Source of the DNA: Micromonospora ferruginea
Lineage (GTDB): Bacteria > Actinomycetota > Actinomycetes > Mycobacteriales > Micromonosporaceae
DNA length: 64,000 nucleotides
NCBI RefSeq assembly: GCF_013694245.2
Contig: NZ_CP059322.2
Span: 3,975,001 to 4,039,000, forward strand
Reading direction: 5' to 3'
Shown here in pieces: positions 7,748-16,130 of this stretch. The stretch's first letter is position 1; every line of letters starts with the position of its first letter. Below the pieces are notes generated by a model. The model did not search any database, had not been told where the DNA came from, and saw nothing but the letters and a program-made list of their open reading frames with translations. A program made the translations under genes and the position numbers.

Positions 7748-8071
7748 TCAGCCGCCGAAGCCGGAATCTGCGGGAAGCGAGATGTCGGGCTTTTCGAGCT
7801 CTTCCACATTGACGTCCTTGAACGTCATCACTCGGACGTTCTTCACGAAACGGGCGGGACGGTACATGTCCCACACCCAGGCGTCGTGCATCTCGACCTC
7901 GAAGTAGACCTCGCCGTCCGAGTTGCGAACGTGCAGGTCCACCTGGTTGGCCAGGTAGAAACGGCGCTCGGTCTCCACCACGTAGGAGAACTGGCGGACA
8001 ATGTCGCGGTACTCCCGGTAGAGCTGCAGCTCCATCTCGGTCTCGTACTTCTCGAGATCTTCCGCGCTCAT
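7748..8071 (-). CDS. DUF2469 family protein
   Basis: A 107-residue protein of the DUF2469 family found throughout actinobacteria, nearly always directly downstream of rnhB as here. It opens with a charged helix (MSAEDLEKYETEMELQLYR), continues with the conserved segment DIVRQFSYVVETERRFYLAN and strand-rich EVYFEVEMHDAWVWD, and ends MTFKDVNVEELEK. No catalytic motif is apparent and the function is unknown; the aromatic-rich core suggests a binding fold. Its ATG overlaps the stop of rnhB by 4 bases, so it is the last gene of the lepB-lepB-nudix-rnhB run and is translationally coupled to RNase HII. Confidence 0.85.
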   Translation of the reverse strand: MSAEDLEKYETEMELQLYREYRDIVRQFSYVVETERRFYLANQVDLHVRNSDGEVYFEVEMHDAWVWDMYRPARFVKNVRVMTFKDVNVEELEKPDISLPADSGFGG

Positions 8072-8904
8072 CGCACTCCGCCTTCCATGACCACATCTTC
8101 CCCCACCGACGCCGGAGGTCGCGGCTGCTCGCCCAACGCCACGCCGACGGTACCCCCTGGCGCGCCGGAGTGCTCCATCGGCTCGTCCGGACGCCCGAAG
8201 AGCGCCGCCTCCGCCTCCCGCCCCACCGGCCGGCGGGCGCGGGGCGGCCGCCCGTCCCGCCCGGAGACGGCGGCCACGTTCACGTACGAGAAACGGTGCT
8301 CCCGGCACGGGCCCCGCTCGCGCAGCGCGGCGCTGTGCTCGGCGGTGATGTAGCCCTTGTGCTCGGCGAAGCCGTAACCGGGATAGCGCCCGTCCAGGTC
8401 CACCATGATCCGGTCCCGGGTGACCTTGGCGAGCACGCTCGCGGCGGCGACACAGGCGGCCACCCGGTCGCCCTTCCAGACCGCCAGACCGGGCACGTCG
8501 AGCCCGTCCACGCCGAAGCCGTCGGTCAGCACGTAGTCGGGACGCGTGGCGAGCGAGGCGAGCGCCCGGCGCATCGCGGCCAGGTTGCAGACGTGCAGAC
8601 CGCGCGCGTCGACCTCCTCGGCCGGGACGACCACCACGGCGTAGGCCAGGGCGCGCGCCACCACCTCCCGGTAGACCCGCTCCCGGGCCGCCGGGGTGAG
8701 CAGCTTGGAGTCGGCCAGCTCCTCGATCTCGCCGCGCCGCCCCTCGGGCAGGATCGCGGCGGCGGCCACCAGCGGCCCCGCGCACGCGCCGCGGCCGGCC
8801 TCGTCCGCGCCCGCCACCTGCCGGAAGCCCCGGCGCTGCAGGGCCCGCTCCAGCGCGTAGAGGCCGCCGTCGCGGCGCACCACGGTGCGGGGCGGGGTCA
8901 GCAC
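8068..8904 (-). CDS. rnhB: Ribonuclease HII
   Basis: RNase HII nicks 5' of ribonucleotides in DNA and removes RNA from hybrids. The 278-residue protein shows the family core: the GADEAGRGACAGP motif carrying the metal-binding D34-E35 pair, the YVLTDGFGV aspartate, and the SVLAKVTRD and YGFAEHKGY segments. A C-terminal extension of about 60 residues after the catalytic core is Pro/Arg-rich and not part of the standard domain. The GTG start at 8904 overlaps the Nudix gene stop by 7 bases; its own stop overlaps the DUF2469 start. Its placement downstream of rplS and lepB is the usual actinobacterial order. Confidence 0.92.
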   Translation of the reverse strand: MLTPPRTVVRRDGGLYALERALQRRGFRQVAGADEAGRGACAGPLVAAAAILPEGRRGEIEELADSKLLTPAARERVYREVVARALAYAVVVVPAEEVDARGLHVCNLAAMRRALASLATRPDYVLTDGFGVDGLDVPGLAVWKGDRVAACVAAASVLAKVTRDRIMVDLDGRYPGYGFAEHKGYITAEHSAALRERGPCREHRFSYVNVAAVSGRDGRPPRARRPVGREAEAALFGRPDEPMEHSGAPGGTVGVALGEQPRPPASVGEDVVMEGGVR

Positions 8905-9365
8905 GTGTCGCTCCCGGTCAGCACCCGGCCGAGCCGGGCGGGCAGGTCCGGCGGGTAGTAGCGCTCGGTGGTGGCGGCCAGGTCGGCCACCGCCCACCAG
9001 CGGTGGCCGTGCACGCTGGCCCGCTCGACCGCGTCGAAGCCTGCGGTGTCGACCTCCCACCCGGGCACCCGGGCGAGGAAGAACTCCTGCTCCTGGCGGT
9101 ACCAGACGCCGTCGAACGGGAACTCCACCGTCTCGGACCAGACCGGCGCGCCCAGCTCGGCCGGGGCCAGCCGCAGGCCGGTCTCCTCGGCCAGCTCGCG
9201 CGCGGCGCCCTGGGCCGGGGTCTCCCCCGGGTCGAGCCCGCCGCCCGGGGTGAACCAGTAGCGGTGCCCCGGCCGGGCCGGATCACTGCCGTGGAACAGC
9301 AGCACCCGGTCGGCCGCGTCGACCAGCAGCACCCGGGCCGCGCGTCGAGGGGTGTAGACGGTCAC
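8898..9365 (-). CDS. Nudix hydrolase
   Basis: A 155-residue Nudix domain protein that would hydrolyse a nucleoside diphosphate linked to another moiety. The Nudix box is complete (GX5EX7REXXEEXG, starting at GLDPGET around residue 44 and ending EETGL), with the strand RYWFTPGGG just before it. The N-terminus (YTPRRAARVLLVDAADRVLLF) is typical of the MutT/NUDT branch; substrate specificity is not predictable. The gene lies between lepB and rnhB on the same strand and overlaps rnhB by 7 bases, so it is probably co-transcribed with them. Confidence 0.88.
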   Translation of the reverse strand: MTVYTPRRAARVLLVDAADRVLLFHGSDPARPGHRYWFTPGGGLDPGETPAQGAARELAEETGLRLAPAELGAPVWSETVEFPFDGVWYRQEQEFFLARVPGWEVDTAGFDAVERASVHGHRWWAVADLAATTERYYPPDLPARLGRVLTGSDTC

Positions 9366-9416
9366 CGCACCAGCCTGCCAGACGCCACCGACGGACGACC
9401 ACGCCGTCCCGGCGGT

Positions 9417-10049
9417 TCAGGGGTTCGGGATGCCGTCGAACTGCTTGGGCACGGTGAGCCAGGTGGCCCGGCCGAACGGCCAGAAGATGGTGAAGGCCCG
9501 GCCGACGACCTCGCCCTCCGGGATGGTCGCCTCGTTGATGTCCTCGCCGGACTGCTGCCAGTGCTCCAACGAGTCGCCGGAGGCCTCCCGGTGGTCGCCC
9601 ATCACCCACAGCCGGCCGTCCGGCACGGTGATGTCGAAGTCCTGGTCGGCCGGCTTGTTGCCGGGGAAGATGAACGGCTCGTCGATCGGCTTGCCGTTGA
9701 TGACCAGACGTTCCTGCCCGCCGGTCCGGTCGCAGCAGACCACGTGGTCGCCGCCGACGCCGATCACCCGCTTGATGAAGTCCTCGCCGTCGGGGTTGCC
9801 GCTCCACTCGGTCGGCGCCTTGAAGACGATCACCTCGCCGCGGTGCGGCGAGCGGAAGTCGTAGACCAGCTTGTTGACCAGCACCCGATCGTCGATCTTG
9901 AGGGTGTTCTCCATGGACGGCGACGGGATGAAGAAGGTCTGCAGCACGAAGGCACGAACCAGCACTGCGACCAGGATCGCCACACCCAGGAGGATGGGCA
10001 GTTCCTTCCAGAAGGAACTGCGCGGCTTTTCGGTCTGCTCGTCAATCAC
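9417..10049 (-). CDS. lepB: Signal peptidase I (second of a tandem pair)
   Basis: Type I signal peptidase that cleaves Sec and Tat signal peptides at the outer face of the membrane. The 210-residue protein has one N-terminal membrane segment (LPILLGVAILVAVLVRAFVL), then the catalytic serine S45 in IPSPSMENTL and the general-base lysine K93 in DFIKRVIGVGG, plus the conserved VMGDHREAS box D motif. Its ATG overlaps the stop of the upstream lepB by 4 bases, so the pair is translationally coupled. It is about 80 residues shorter than its neighbour, mainly in the region between the Ser and Lys motifs and at the C-terminus. Confidence 0.92.
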   Translation of the reverse strand: MIDEQTEKPRSSFWKELPILLGVAILVAVLVRAFVLQTFFIPSPSMENTLKIDDRVLVNKLVYDFRSPHRGEVIVFKAPTEWSGNPDGEDFIKRVIGVGGDHVVCCDRTGGQERLVINGKPIDEPFIFPGNKPADQDFDITVPDGRLWVMGDHREASGDSLEHWQQSGEDINEATIPEGEVVGRAFTIFWPFGRATWLTVPKQFDGIPNP

Positions 10050-10927
10050 GGGAGGAGCCTACGTCCCCGGGTGCGACGCAGTCGCCCCGAACCCGCGAGA
10101 ACGGTCAGCGTCGACGCGACCGGGATAATCAGGACGACCCCTCCCACCGGATCCGGGTCGACCGGGGCCGGTCGCGCCGGTGCGGCGTCCGGGCGGGGCA
10201 GGTCCGTGAAGGTCTTCGGTACGGGCAGACTCGTCCACCGCTGGGACGGCCAGACGATCATGAAGGCGCGGCCGATCACGTTGTCGATCGGCACCGGCCC
10301 CTGACAGCGGGCGTCCTGCGACACCAGCCGGTGGTCACCCATCACGAAGATCTGCCCGGGTGGCACCACCACCTCGGTGAACTGCCGGGACCGGCACTCC
10401 TTCGGATTGGGCGGCAGGTCGACCGGCGAGTCCTCGGAGACGTACGCCTGCTCCTCCAGCGGCGTGCCGTTGACCACGACCCGACCCTTGTCGCAGCACC
10501 AGACCTTGTCGCCGGGCACCCCGATGACGCGCTTGATGAAGTCCTTCTCGCCGGGGCGGCTGACGCCGACCAGGTCGCCGAACGTGCGACCGATCTTGCC
10601 GGTCAGGTTGGTCGGCGGGGCCGGCGCCTCCTGGGCGACCCAGCGGTCGGTGCCCCGGAACACCACGACCTCGCCGCGGATCGGGTCGCGCATGTCGTAG
10701 ACGACCTTGTTGACCAGCACGCGGTCGCCGACGAGCAGCGTGTTCTCCATCGACCCGGAGGGGATGAAGAAGGCCTGGAGCAGGAACGTGCGGATCAGCA
10801 CCGCCAGGCAGAACGCCACCACGAGCAGCAGCGGCAACTCCTGCCAGAGCGGCATCTGCCGGCGGGAGCGCCGAGCGCGTCGGCGCCAGGGATCGGCGGT
10901 GCCGTCCTCGTCAAGCATCTGCACCAT
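10046..10927 (-). CDS. lepB: Signal peptidase I (first of a tandem pair)
   Basis: A 293-residue type I signal peptidase. After a basic N-terminus it has a membrane segment (LPLLLVVAFCLAVLIRTFLL, about residues 31-50), the nucleophile S59 in IPSGSMENTL, the lysine K132 in DFIKRVIGVPGD, and VMGDHRLVSQDAR. A C-terminal hydrophobic stretch (GGVVLIIPVASTLTVLA) may be a second membrane helix, unlike the shorter downstream copy. It lies immediately below rplS, separated by a hairpin, and both catalytic dyads in the pair look intact, so the two enzymes probably divide substrates. The ATG at 10918 is an alternative start. Confidence 0.92.
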   Translation of the reverse strand: MVQMLDEDGTADPWRRRARRSRRQMPLWQELPLLLVVAFCLAVLIRTFLLQAFFIPSGSMENTLLVGDRVLVNKVVYDMRDPIRGEVVVFRGTDRWVAQEAPAPPTNLTGKIGRTFGDLVGVSRPGEKDFIKRVIGVPGDKVWCCDKGRVVVNGTPLEEQAYVSEDSPVDLPPNPKECRSRQFTEVVVPPGQIFVMGDHRLVSQDARCQGPVPIDNVIGRAFMIVWPSQRWTSLPVPKTFTDLPRPDAAPARPAPVDPDPVGGVVLIIPVASTLTVLAGSGRLRRTRGRRLLP

Positions 10928-10957
10928 GCCACTCTCCGGTCCGCGGAAACGACACTA

Positions 10958-10994
10958 CCGCCCGGGAGTCTCCTCGCGGAGACCCCACGGGCGG
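10958..10994 (-). terminator. Hairpin downstream of rplS
   Basis: Arms CCGCCCG...GTCTCC and GGAGAC...CGGGCGG pair with a TCGC loop and a small interior bulge. It lies between the rplS stop and the first lepB start on the minus strand and probably separates the ribosomal and secretion transcripts. Confidence 0.5.
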
Positions 10995-11098
10995 CAGTGG
11001 ACCGCTTCGCACCGTCCGGCTGCGCCCGTACCAACCAGGGTAATGCGATCCGGTCGATACGACATCCGCGCAGGCCGGGCGGTGTGGCGAACGGAAGG

Positions 11099-11458
11099 TC
11101 AGTTCGCCGGCTGCTTCTCCCGCAGCTCCTTGATCTTGGCCTTCTTGCCGCGCAGCTCGCGCAGGTAGTAGAGCTTGGCGCGCCGCACGTCACCGCGGGT
11201 CACGATCTCGATCCGGTCGATGCCCGGGCTGTTCAGCGGGTAGGTCCGCTCCACGCCGACACCGAAGCTGATCTTGCGGACGGAGAAGGTCTCGCGCAGG
11301 CCGTCACCCTGGCGGCGGATCACGACGCCCTGGAAGATCTGGACCCGGGACCGGCTGCCCTCGACGACCCGGGCGTGCACCTTGACGGTGTCACCGGCAC
11401 GGAAGTCGGGCAGGTCGGAGCGCTTCGACTGGGCGTCAAGGGCGTCCAGGATGTTCAT
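11099..11458 (-). CDS. rplS: Ribosomal protein L19
   Basis: L19 sits at the 30S-50S interface. The 119-residue protein begins [17 protein letters not shown] and carries the conserved [38 protein letters not shown] and [13 protein letters not shown] segments. The start was chosen at the ATG at 11458 to match the family; the frame runs further upstream through non-conserved sequence. It follows trmD after a 143-base gap that contains a perfect hairpin close to the start codon, so it may have its own regulation or promoter rather than plain read-through from rpsP-trmD. Confidence 0.95.
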   Translation of the reverse strand: MNILDALDAQSKRSDLPDFRAGDTVKVHARVVEGSRSRVQIFQGVVIRRQGDGLRETFSVRKISFGVGVERTYPLNSPGIDRIEIVTRGDVRRAKLYYLRELRGKKAKIKELREKQPAN

Positions 11459-11482
11459 CGCGGTGTCCTCGTGAGGCTCACG

Positions 11483-11503
11483 GCGCACCGTCAGTCGGTG
11501 CGC
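11483..11503 (-). promoter_or_regulatory. Hairpin in the rplS 5' region
   Basis: A perfect 8-bp stem (GCGCACCG/CGGTGCGC) with a 5-base loop ends 24 bases before the rplS ATG on the minus strand. It could be a trmD terminator or an autogenous L19 leader element; sequence alone does not decide. Confidence 0.4.
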
Positions 11504-11601
11504 GAACGGGTGATTCTGACCCCCGGGTGGTGGCCGGCGACGCCGACCCCGGTCGAGGGTCCTCGCGGCCCCCCACGGCGTGGGCGGACGCGGCAACCCC
11601 T

Positions 11602-12390
11602 CTACTTTGCCACATGCCCCGGCGGCGGGGAAAATCCGCCCCGGTCCAGCGCCGCCCGATCCCGCGCGTCCAGGCTCTCCGGGGGCAGCGCGCCGACCAG
11701 GTCGGGGCGGCACGACGCGGTCCGCCGCAGCGACTCGTCACGCCGCCAGCGGGCGATCCGGGCGTGGTCACCGGAGCGGAGCACCTCGGGCACCTCCAGC
11801 CCGCGCCAGGTCGCCGGCTTGGTGTAGAGCGGGGCCTCCAGCAGGCCGTGCGCGTGCGACTCCTCGTCCAGCGAGCCGGCGTTGCCGAGCACCCCGGGCA
11901 GCAGCCGGGTGACCGCCTCCAGGATGACCAGCACCGCCACCTCGCCGCCGAAGAGCACGTAGTCACCGAGGGAGACCTCGGTCACCGGCATCCGCGTCGC
12001 CGCGTGGTCGAGCACCCGCTGGTCGATGCCCTCGTACCGGCCGCAGGCGAAGAGCAGGTGCGACTCGGCGGCCAGCTCGTACGCCATGGCCTGGGTGAAC
12101 GGGACGCCGGCCGGCGACGGCACGACCAGCCGGGGCAGCGTGTGCCCGTCCGGGCTCAGCTCGTCGGGGGCGAGGGCGTCCAGCGCCTCACCCCACGGCT
12201 CCGGCCGCATGACCATGCCCGGGCCGCCGCCGTAGGGCGTGTCGTCGACCGTGCGGTGCACGTCGTGGGTCCAGGTCCGCAGATCGTGTACGGCCAGCCG
12301 CAGCAGCCCGTTCGCGCGGGCCTTGCCGATCAGCGACAGGTCCAGCGGGGCGAAGTACTCCGGGAAGATCGACACGATGTCGACGCGCAT
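11602..12390 (-). CDS. trmD: tRNA (guanine-N1-)-methyltransferase TrmD
   Basis: TrmD methylates G37 next to the anticodon to prevent +1 frameshifting. The 262-residue protein shows the SPOUT trefoil-knot fold signatures: [17 protein letters not shown] at the start, [13 protein letters not shown] near residue 50, [14 protein letters not shown], and the knot segment [27 protein letters not shown]. The C-terminal domain continues to the PPPGHVAK end. It lies 13 bases below rimM in the standard order rpsP-khpA-rimM-trmD-rplS. Confidence 0.95.
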   Translation of the reverse strand: MRVDIVSIFPEYFAPLDLSLIGKARANGLLRLAVHDLRTWTHDVHRTVDDTPYGGGPGMVMRPEPWGEALDALAPDELSPDGHTLPRLVVPSPAGVPFTQAMAYELAAESHLLFACGRYEGIDQRVLDHAATRMPVTEVSLGDYVLFGGEVAVLVILEAVTRLLPGVLGNAGSLDEESHAHGLLEAPLYTKPATWRGLEVPEVLRSGDHARIARWRRDESLRRTASCRPDLVGALPPESLDARDRAALDRGGFSPPPGHVAK

Positions 12391-12403
12391 GCGGTGGCTC
12401 CAG

Positions 12404-12943
12404 CTAGAGGTCGAGCAAACCGCCGGGCAGGTCGACGACGACGCGACCGCCGGCGAGATCCACCTCGGGCACGATCGCCTTGACGAACGGAACGAGCACG
12501 GGACTCCCCGCCGGACGCCGCACCACCAGCAGGTCGGAGGCGGGGGCGTGGTCGATGCGGTCCACCTCGCCGAGCCGATCCCCGTCCCGGGTGACCACGG
12601 CGAGCCCGACCAACTGGTGGTCGTGGAACTCCTCCGGGTCGTCCGGCTCGGCGACGTCCGCGCTGTCCACGCCGACCAGCGTGTTGCGCAGCGCCTCGGC
12701 GACGTCGCGACCCGGGACGCCGGCGAACACGACCAACAGGCGGCCCTGGTGCCAGCGCGCCGACTCGACGGTCAGCGTCGGCGGCACCCGCCAGGCACCC
12801 GGCTCGGCCGGCACCACCCCCGGCTCGGTGACCAGCACCGAGCCGGGGGCGAAGCGTGCTTCGGGCTCATCGGTCCGCACCTCCACGGTGACCTCACCGC
12901 GGATGCCGTGCGGCTTGCCGATCCGGCCGACGACGAGAAGCAT
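12404..12943 (-). CDS. rimM: Ribosome maturation factor RimM
   Basis: RimM assists maturation of the 30S head, working with S19. The 179-residue protein has the N-terminal RimM beta-barrel ([25 protein letters not shown]) and the C-terminal PRC-barrel domain ([23 protein letters not shown] ... [24 protein letters not shown]). Its ATG shares one base with the TGA of the KH-domain gene (TGATG), a strong coupling signal. Usual length and position. Confidence 0.94.
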   Translation of the reverse strand: MLLVVGRIGKPHGIRGEVTVEVRTDEPEARFAPGSVLVTEPGVVPAEPGAWRVPPTLTVESARWHQGRLLVVFAGVPGRDVAEALRNTLVGVDSADVAEPDDPEEFHDHQLVGLAVVTRDGDRLGEVDRIDHAPASDLLVVRRPAGSPVLVPFVKAIVPEVDLAGGRVVVDLPGGLLDL

Positions 12944-13191
12944 CAGTACGAGTCGACGATGTCGACGCGTACCCCACGTCCGCCGATGGAGCCGATCACC
13001 TGGCGCAGCGCCTTGGCGGTCCGGCCGGACCGCCCGATCACCGTGCCGAGATCCTCCGGGTGCACGCGGACCTCGAGCCGCTTGCCCCGACGGGAATCGA
13101 CCATCCGCACCCGGACGTCGTCCGGGTGGTCGACGATTCCCTTGACCAGGTGCTCCAGGGCGGGACGCAGCGGCATGTCAGGCCTGCTCAC
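12943..13191 (-). CDS. khpA: KH-domain RNA-binding protein (KhpA)
   Basis: An 82-residue single KH-domain protein of the KhpA type, invariably placed between rpsP and rimM in actinobacteria and Firmicutes. The GxxG-like loop is [11 protein letters not shown] near residue 55 and the domain includes [16 protein letters not shown] and the [12 protein letters not shown] strand-helix. In other bacteria KhpA pairs with KhpB (Jag) and binds many RNAs affecting division and cell wall synthesis; a KhpB gene is not in this window. Its start overlaps rpsP by 14 bases. Confidence 0.92.
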   Translation of the reverse strand: MSRPDMPLRPALEHLVKGIVDHPDDVRVRMVDSRRGKRLEVRVHPEDLGTVIGRSGRTAKALRQVIGSIGGRGVRVDIVDSY

Positions 13192-13657
13192 CGGACTCGG
13201 CGCCGGTCTGCGCCTCGGCCTTGGGCTCCTCCGCCTTCGGCGCCTCGGCGGCCTCCGCCTTCGGGGCCTCCGACTTGGCGGCCTTCTTGGCCGGCTTGGC
13301 GGGGGTGTCCGCCACGCCGGCGGCGGCCTTCGCCTCGGCCTCGTACGCCGCCTTGCGGTCGGCCCGCTCCGGGGCGACCTTCAGCGGCGGCGGGGCCGGC
13401 AGGCCCTTGAACTTCTGCCAGTCACCGGTCAGCTCCAGCAGGCGCTGCACGGCCTCGCTCGGCTGAGCGCCGACGGACAGCCAGTACTGGACCCGCTCCG
13501 ACTTGACCTCGATCACCGAAGGGTCTTCCTTCGGCTGGTACACGCCGACGAACTCGATCGCGCGACCGTCACGCTTGGTGCGCGAGTCGGCGACGACGAT
13601 GCGGTACTGCGGGTTGCGGATCTTGCCCATCCGCAGGAGCCGGATCTTTACGGCCAC
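13178..13657 (-). CDS. rpsP: Ribosomal protein S16 with long acidic/basic tail
   Basis: S16 stabilises the 30S body. The first roughly 90 of 159 residues are the S16 domain ([24 protein letters not shown], then [28 protein letters not shown]). The rest is an Ala/Lys/Glu/Pro-rich low-complexity tail ([20 protein letters not shown] and onward) of the kind seen on actinobacterial S16. It is the first gene of the rpsP-khpA-rimM-trmD run; a promoter should lie in the roughly 240-base gap upstream, where I see no certain element. Confidence 0.95.
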   Translation of the reverse strand: MAVKIRLLRMGKIRNPQYRIVVADSRTKRDGRAIEFVGVYQPKEDPSVIEVKSERVQYWLSVGAQPSEAVQRLLELTGDWQKFKGLPAPPPLKVAPERADRKAAYEAEAKAAAGVADTPAKPAKKAAKSEAPKAEAAEAPKAEEPKAEAQTGAESGEQA

Positions 13658-13899
13658 AGTTGTTTCGCTCCTGTTGCGATCTCACCGGCCCAGGCGGGCG
13701 GTGTGGCGGGTGAGCGCCGACCGGCACAGTGGGGTTTGGGCCGGAGACTGCTCGGTGAACTGGCGACGCGCCCGGGTTAGAGGGCGCCGGACGCGCGCCG
13801 GATACCAGCGGTCCATTCTGCCAGATCCGGCCCGGAACTCTCACACCGGACCCGCACCACGCACCGGAGGCGGCCCGGTACGTGACGGACGACACCCGT

Positions 13900-14547
13900 T
13901 CAGCGTGCCGGCGGCCGGTCCCACCCCGGCGGCAGCGCGTCCGGTACGTCCCATTCCGCCGGTGGGGTGAAGTCTCGCCACGTCCCGTCGAACGGGAACG
14001 CGCCCGCCTCGGCGAGCCGGATCACCCGCTCCCCCTCGGCGCGGACCGCCTTCTCGTCGGCCACCCAGTAGTGCTCCGGGAAGGCGAGCCGCTCGGCGAA
14101 CTCGTCCTCGTCCTTCCACTCCCAGGTCAGGTCCGGGTGGACCACCACGTCGAGGTCCTGGTCGATGATGTCGACCCCGGCCACCGCGCCGTCGTCCCAG
14201 CGGACGCCGGGCTCCTCCAGGTTCACGTACCAGTTCTTGAACCGGCCCCGCTCGTCGGAGAACCACCACACCGAGTGGGCGGCGCCGACGGGCAGGAACT
14301 TGAGCACCGGCGGCCCGTTCCAGGTGCCGACCGCCAGGGCGTACGAGGAGACGATCCACTCGGCGAACGGCACCGCGCGCATGCCCAGCCCGGCCACGGT
14401 CACCTCGTGCGCCGCCGGCGCGCCCCGCGCCACCCAGAGCAGCAGCCCACGCTCGTCGTCGGAGACGACGCGGGCCGACCGGACCCACCCGATCCGCCCG
14501 TGCCGCACGTTGCGGTGCAGGACCGGCCGCCCTGGTGCGAACCGCAC
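13900..14547 (-). CDS. DUF402 family protein
   Basis: A 215-residue DUF402 protein, related to the FomD/Ntdp nucleoside-phosphate phosphatase group. The family region includes WNGPPVLKFLPVGAAHSVWW, FKNWYVNLEEPGVRWDDG and the acidic cluster GVDIIDQDLDVVVHPD with WKDEDEF, which in FomD-like enzymes binds the metal ions. I chose the GTG at 14547 over the one at 14553 because GGGGAGG then stands six bases upstream. The gene follows proS on the same strand, separated by a copy of the 31-base-period GC palindrome element. Likely a nucleotide or phosphonate phosphatase, substrate unknown. Confidence 0.82.
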   Translation of the reverse strand: MRFAPGRPVLHRNVRHGRIGWVRSARVVSDDERGLLLWVARGAPAAHEVTVAGLGMRAVPFAEWIVSSYALAVGTWNGPPVLKFLPVGAAHSVWWFSDERGRFKNWYVNLEEPGVRWDDGAVAGVDIIDQDLDVVVHPDLTWEWKDEDEFAERLAFPEHYWVADEKAVRAEGERVIRLAEAGAFPFDGTWRDFTPPAEWDVPDALPPGWDRPPAR

Positions 14548-14565
14548 GCTCACCCTCCCCGAGTG

Positions 14566-14622
14566 GTTAAAAGGGGCCCCCTCCTCTACCGGAGGCGTTA
14601 ACCGGGGGCCCTTCCTTACACC
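14566..14622. repeat. Tandem GC-palindrome element, copy A
   Basis: Two palindromic units start at 14566 and 14597 (31-base period): GTTAAAAGGGGCCCCCTC... and GTTAACCGGGGGCCCTTC...TTACAC. It lies between the 3' end of proS and the start of the DUF402 gene, both on the minus strand. Copies B (23746) and C (34583) share the unit, the period and the orientation relative to the flanking genes. Confidence 0.85.
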
Positions 14623-16038
14623 TCAGTAGGCGCGGGCGAGGATGGCCACCAGGTCGGGCTCGTCCTCGGTGTCCGGCACCGAGCCGTCGGCGCGCAGCAG
14701 GCAGCGCACGGTCACGCCCTGCGCGTTCGCCTCGCCCTCACCCTTGACGCCGACCGCCGACCACGGCACCATCGCCCAGCCGGTCGCGGACGCCTCGATC
14801 GCCTCGGCCAGCGTCGACACCTCGACGGTGCGGGACCGGCGGAACTCCAGCGCCTGGTCGTGCAGCGCCCGCTGGTCGGCGTCCAGCGCGGCCAGCACCG
14901 CGTCGACCACGTCGGCGACCGGCGTCGGAGCCTTCGAGCCGTCCGTACGCCGGACCACCACCGCGTTGCCGGCGGCCAGGTCGCGCGGGCCGACCTCGAC
15001 CCGGACCGGGTAGCCGCGCAGCTCGGCGTCGACGGCGCGGCGGCCGAACGCGGTGTCGGTCCGGTCGTCCAGCCCGACCCGGACGCCCGCGTCGCGCAGC
15101 GCGTCGCAAAGTTTTCGGGCCGCCTCAGCAGGGCCGCCAGTGCCCTCGCCGTCCTTGACGACCATCACGTACGCCTGGACCGGCGCCAGCTTCGGCGGCA
15201 CCCGCAGCCCGTTGTCGTCGCCGTGGCACATGATCAGACCGCCGAGCATCCGGGTGGAGGTGCCCCAGGAGGTGGTCCACGCGTGCTCCCGGCCGCCCTC
15301 GGCCGAGGAGTAGCTGATGTCGAACGCCTTGGCGAAGTTCTGGCCCAGCTCGTGGCTGGTGCCCATCTGCAGCGCCTTGCCGTCACCCATCATGCCCTCG
15401 CACGTGTAGGTGGCGGTGGCGCCGGCGAAGCGCTCCCGGGCGGTCTTCAGGCCGACCACCACCGGGATGCCCAGCACGTTGACCATCAGGTCCTCGTACG
15501 CCTCGTGCAGGATCCGCCGGGCGTAGGCGCGGGCGTCGTCGCGGGTGGCGTGCGCGGTGTGCCCCTCCTGCCAGAGGAACTCGCTGGTGCGCAGGAAGAT
15601 CCGCGGGCGCAGCTCCCAGCGGACCACGTTGGCCCACTGGTTGAGCAGCAGCGGCAGGTCCCGGTAGGAGTCGATCCACTTGGCCATGAACTCGCCGATC
15701 ACCGTCTCGCTGGTGGGGCGGACCACCACCGGCTCGGCGAGTTGCTTGCCACCGCCGTGGGTGACCACGGCCAGCTCCGGCGAGAAGCCCTCGACGTGCT
15801 CGGCCTCGCGCTTGAGGTAGCTCTCCGGGATGAACAGCGGGAAGTACGCGTTCTCCGCGCCGGCCGCCTTGATCCGGGCGTCCATCTCGGCCTGCATCCG
15901 CTCCCAGATGGCGTAGCCGGCCGGTCGGATGACCATGGTGCCCCGAACCGGGCCGTTGTCGGCCAGCTTCGCCTTGGCGATCAGGTCCTGGTACCAGCGG
16001 GGAAAGTCCTCCGCACGGGGAGTGAGCACGCGTGCCAT
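14623..16038 (-). CDS. proS: Prolyl-tRNA synthetase, archaeal/eukaryotic type
   Basis: Charges tRNA-Pro. At 471 residues and without the roughly 180-residue INS editing domain found between motifs 2 and 3 of the bacterial type, this is the archaeal/eukaryote-like ProS. Class II motifs are visible: VRGTMVIRPAGYAIWERMQ, VVRPTSETVIGEFMAKWI, WELRPRIFLRTSEFLWQEGHTAH (motif 2) and the anticodon-binding domain from about residue 280 (LAPVQAYVMVV). It ends with RAY, consistent with the type's C-terminal tyrosine. The ATG at 16038 was chosen to match the family; a longer frame exists upstream but is unlike synthetases and would run into the divergent TetR promoter. Confidence 0.93.
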   Translation of the reverse strand: MARVLTPRAEDFPRWYQDLIAKAKLADNGPVRGTMVIRPAGYAIWERMQAEMDARIKAAGAENAYFPLFIPESYLKREAEHVEGFSPELAVVTHGGGKQLAEPVVVRPTSETVIGEFMAKWIDSYRDLPLLLNQWANVVRWELRPRIFLRTSEFLWQEGHTAHATRDDARAYARRILHEAYEDLMVNVLGIPVVVGLKTARERFAGATATYTCEGMMGDGKALQMGTSHELGQNFAKAFDISYSSAEGGREHAWTTSWGTSTRMLGGLIMCHGDDNGLRVPPKLAPVQAYVMVVKDGEGTGGPAEAARKLCDALRDAGVRVGLDDRTDTAFGRRAVDAELRGYPVRVEVGPRDLAAGNAVVVRRTDGSKAPTPVADVVDAVLAALDADQRALHDQALEFRRSRTVEVSTLAEAIEASATGWAMVPWSAVGVKGEGEANAQGVTVRCLLRADGSVPDTEDEPDLVAILARAY

Positions 16039-16115
16039 GACCGCACATCCTATGCGCCGCGCGGGCCGCCGCTGCGCCGGGGAGTCGGGCCGCGCCGTGT
16101 CGCCCCGCCGGGCCG

Positions 16116-16121
16116 TAGACT
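16116..16121 (+). promoter_or_regulatory. Putative -10 element for the TetR gene
   Basis: TAGACT lies nine bases before the ATG of the TetR-family gene with no Shine-Dalgarno between, so the gene is probably leaderless or nearly so. Confidence 0.4.
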
Positions 16122-16130
16122 TCGACGGCG

